From contig CAMFIX010000247.1 of the NCBI GenBank assembly GCA_945952425.1, positions 1-5,148 of the forward strand: a stretch of DNA of 5,148 nucleotides, in the 5' to 3' direction. This document shows, piece after piece, positions 5,093-5,148 of this stretch. Within the stretch, counting starts at the first letter, position 1. Every line of letters begins with the position of its first letter. The translations under genes and the position numbers were made by a program. Under the pieces are notes generated by a model that was not told the origin of the DNA, searched no databases, and saw only the letters and a program-made list of their open reading frames with translations. This stretch comes from an uncultured Pseudorhodobacter sp. (GTDB lineage: Bacteria > Pseudomonadota > Alphaproteobacteria > Rhodobacterales > Rhodobacteraceae).

Positions 5093-5148
5093 GGCCGCAC
5101 TCCTTAGGTTGAGGGGGTGAAGGGTTGGCCCAAGGTCTCCGGGGCCTG

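Noticed and set aside
3959..5107. Long open frame on the plus strand opposite the BMP gene (382 codons)
   Set aside because: It is antisense to a gene with clear family motifs, leader and ribosome-binding site. Its product is rich in Arg, His, Leu and Gly, with no recognisable domain, as expected of the complement of GC-rich coding DNA.

Overview
The window looks like a stretch of an alphaproteobacterial chromosome, most probably Rhodobacteraceae/Paracoccaceae. The evidence is very high G+C with GC-rich third codon positions, sugar-uptake genes that match the Agrobacterium chvE-gguA/gbpR set almost motif for motif, and substrate-binding proteins with twin-arginine leaders. The genus cannot be fixed from the sequence alone; the intergenic repeat fits my general impression of Rhodobacter genomes, but I could not check that.

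Region 1 (1-2738) is a monosaccharide-uptake locus. On the minus strand, chvE (periplasmic sugar-binding protein, 586-1662) is followed by gguA (sugar ABC ATPase, start at 396, running off the left edge). A LysR-type regulator of the GbpR kind (1800-2738) is transcribed divergently from chvE. The shared 137-bp control region carries a strong imperfect dyad next to the regulator's start and possible face-to-face promoters. The 189-bp chvE-gguA spacer holds three inverted repeats, a layout suited to uneven expression of an abundant binding protein and a scarcer ATPase.

Region 2 (2735-3814) is a minus-strand FAD-dependent amine or D-amino-acid dehydrogenase related to D-arginine dehydrogenase (DauA). 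Its stop codon overlaps the gbpR stop codon, tail to tail. It keeps the backbone-binding residues I recall for DauA but has Leu where DauA has its guanidinium-binding Glu, so its substrate is probably not D-arginine.

Region 3 (3815-5148) holds a BMP-family (Bmp/PnrA-like) ABC substrate-binding protein on the minus strand (4016-5092), followed by a clean rho-independent terminator (3962-3993). The terminator separates it from the oxidase gene, so the two are probably not a simple operon. Partner ATPase and permease genes for this binding protein are not in the window.

The most notable non-coding feature is a ~60-bp hairpin-plus-tail repeat present twice in the same orientation (519-579 and 3829-3887), once behind chvE and once just ahead of the oxidase ribosome-binding site. 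The protein-coding content is otherwise ordinary transport and catabolism. I see no defence system, mobile element, CRISPR array, tRNA or rRNA.
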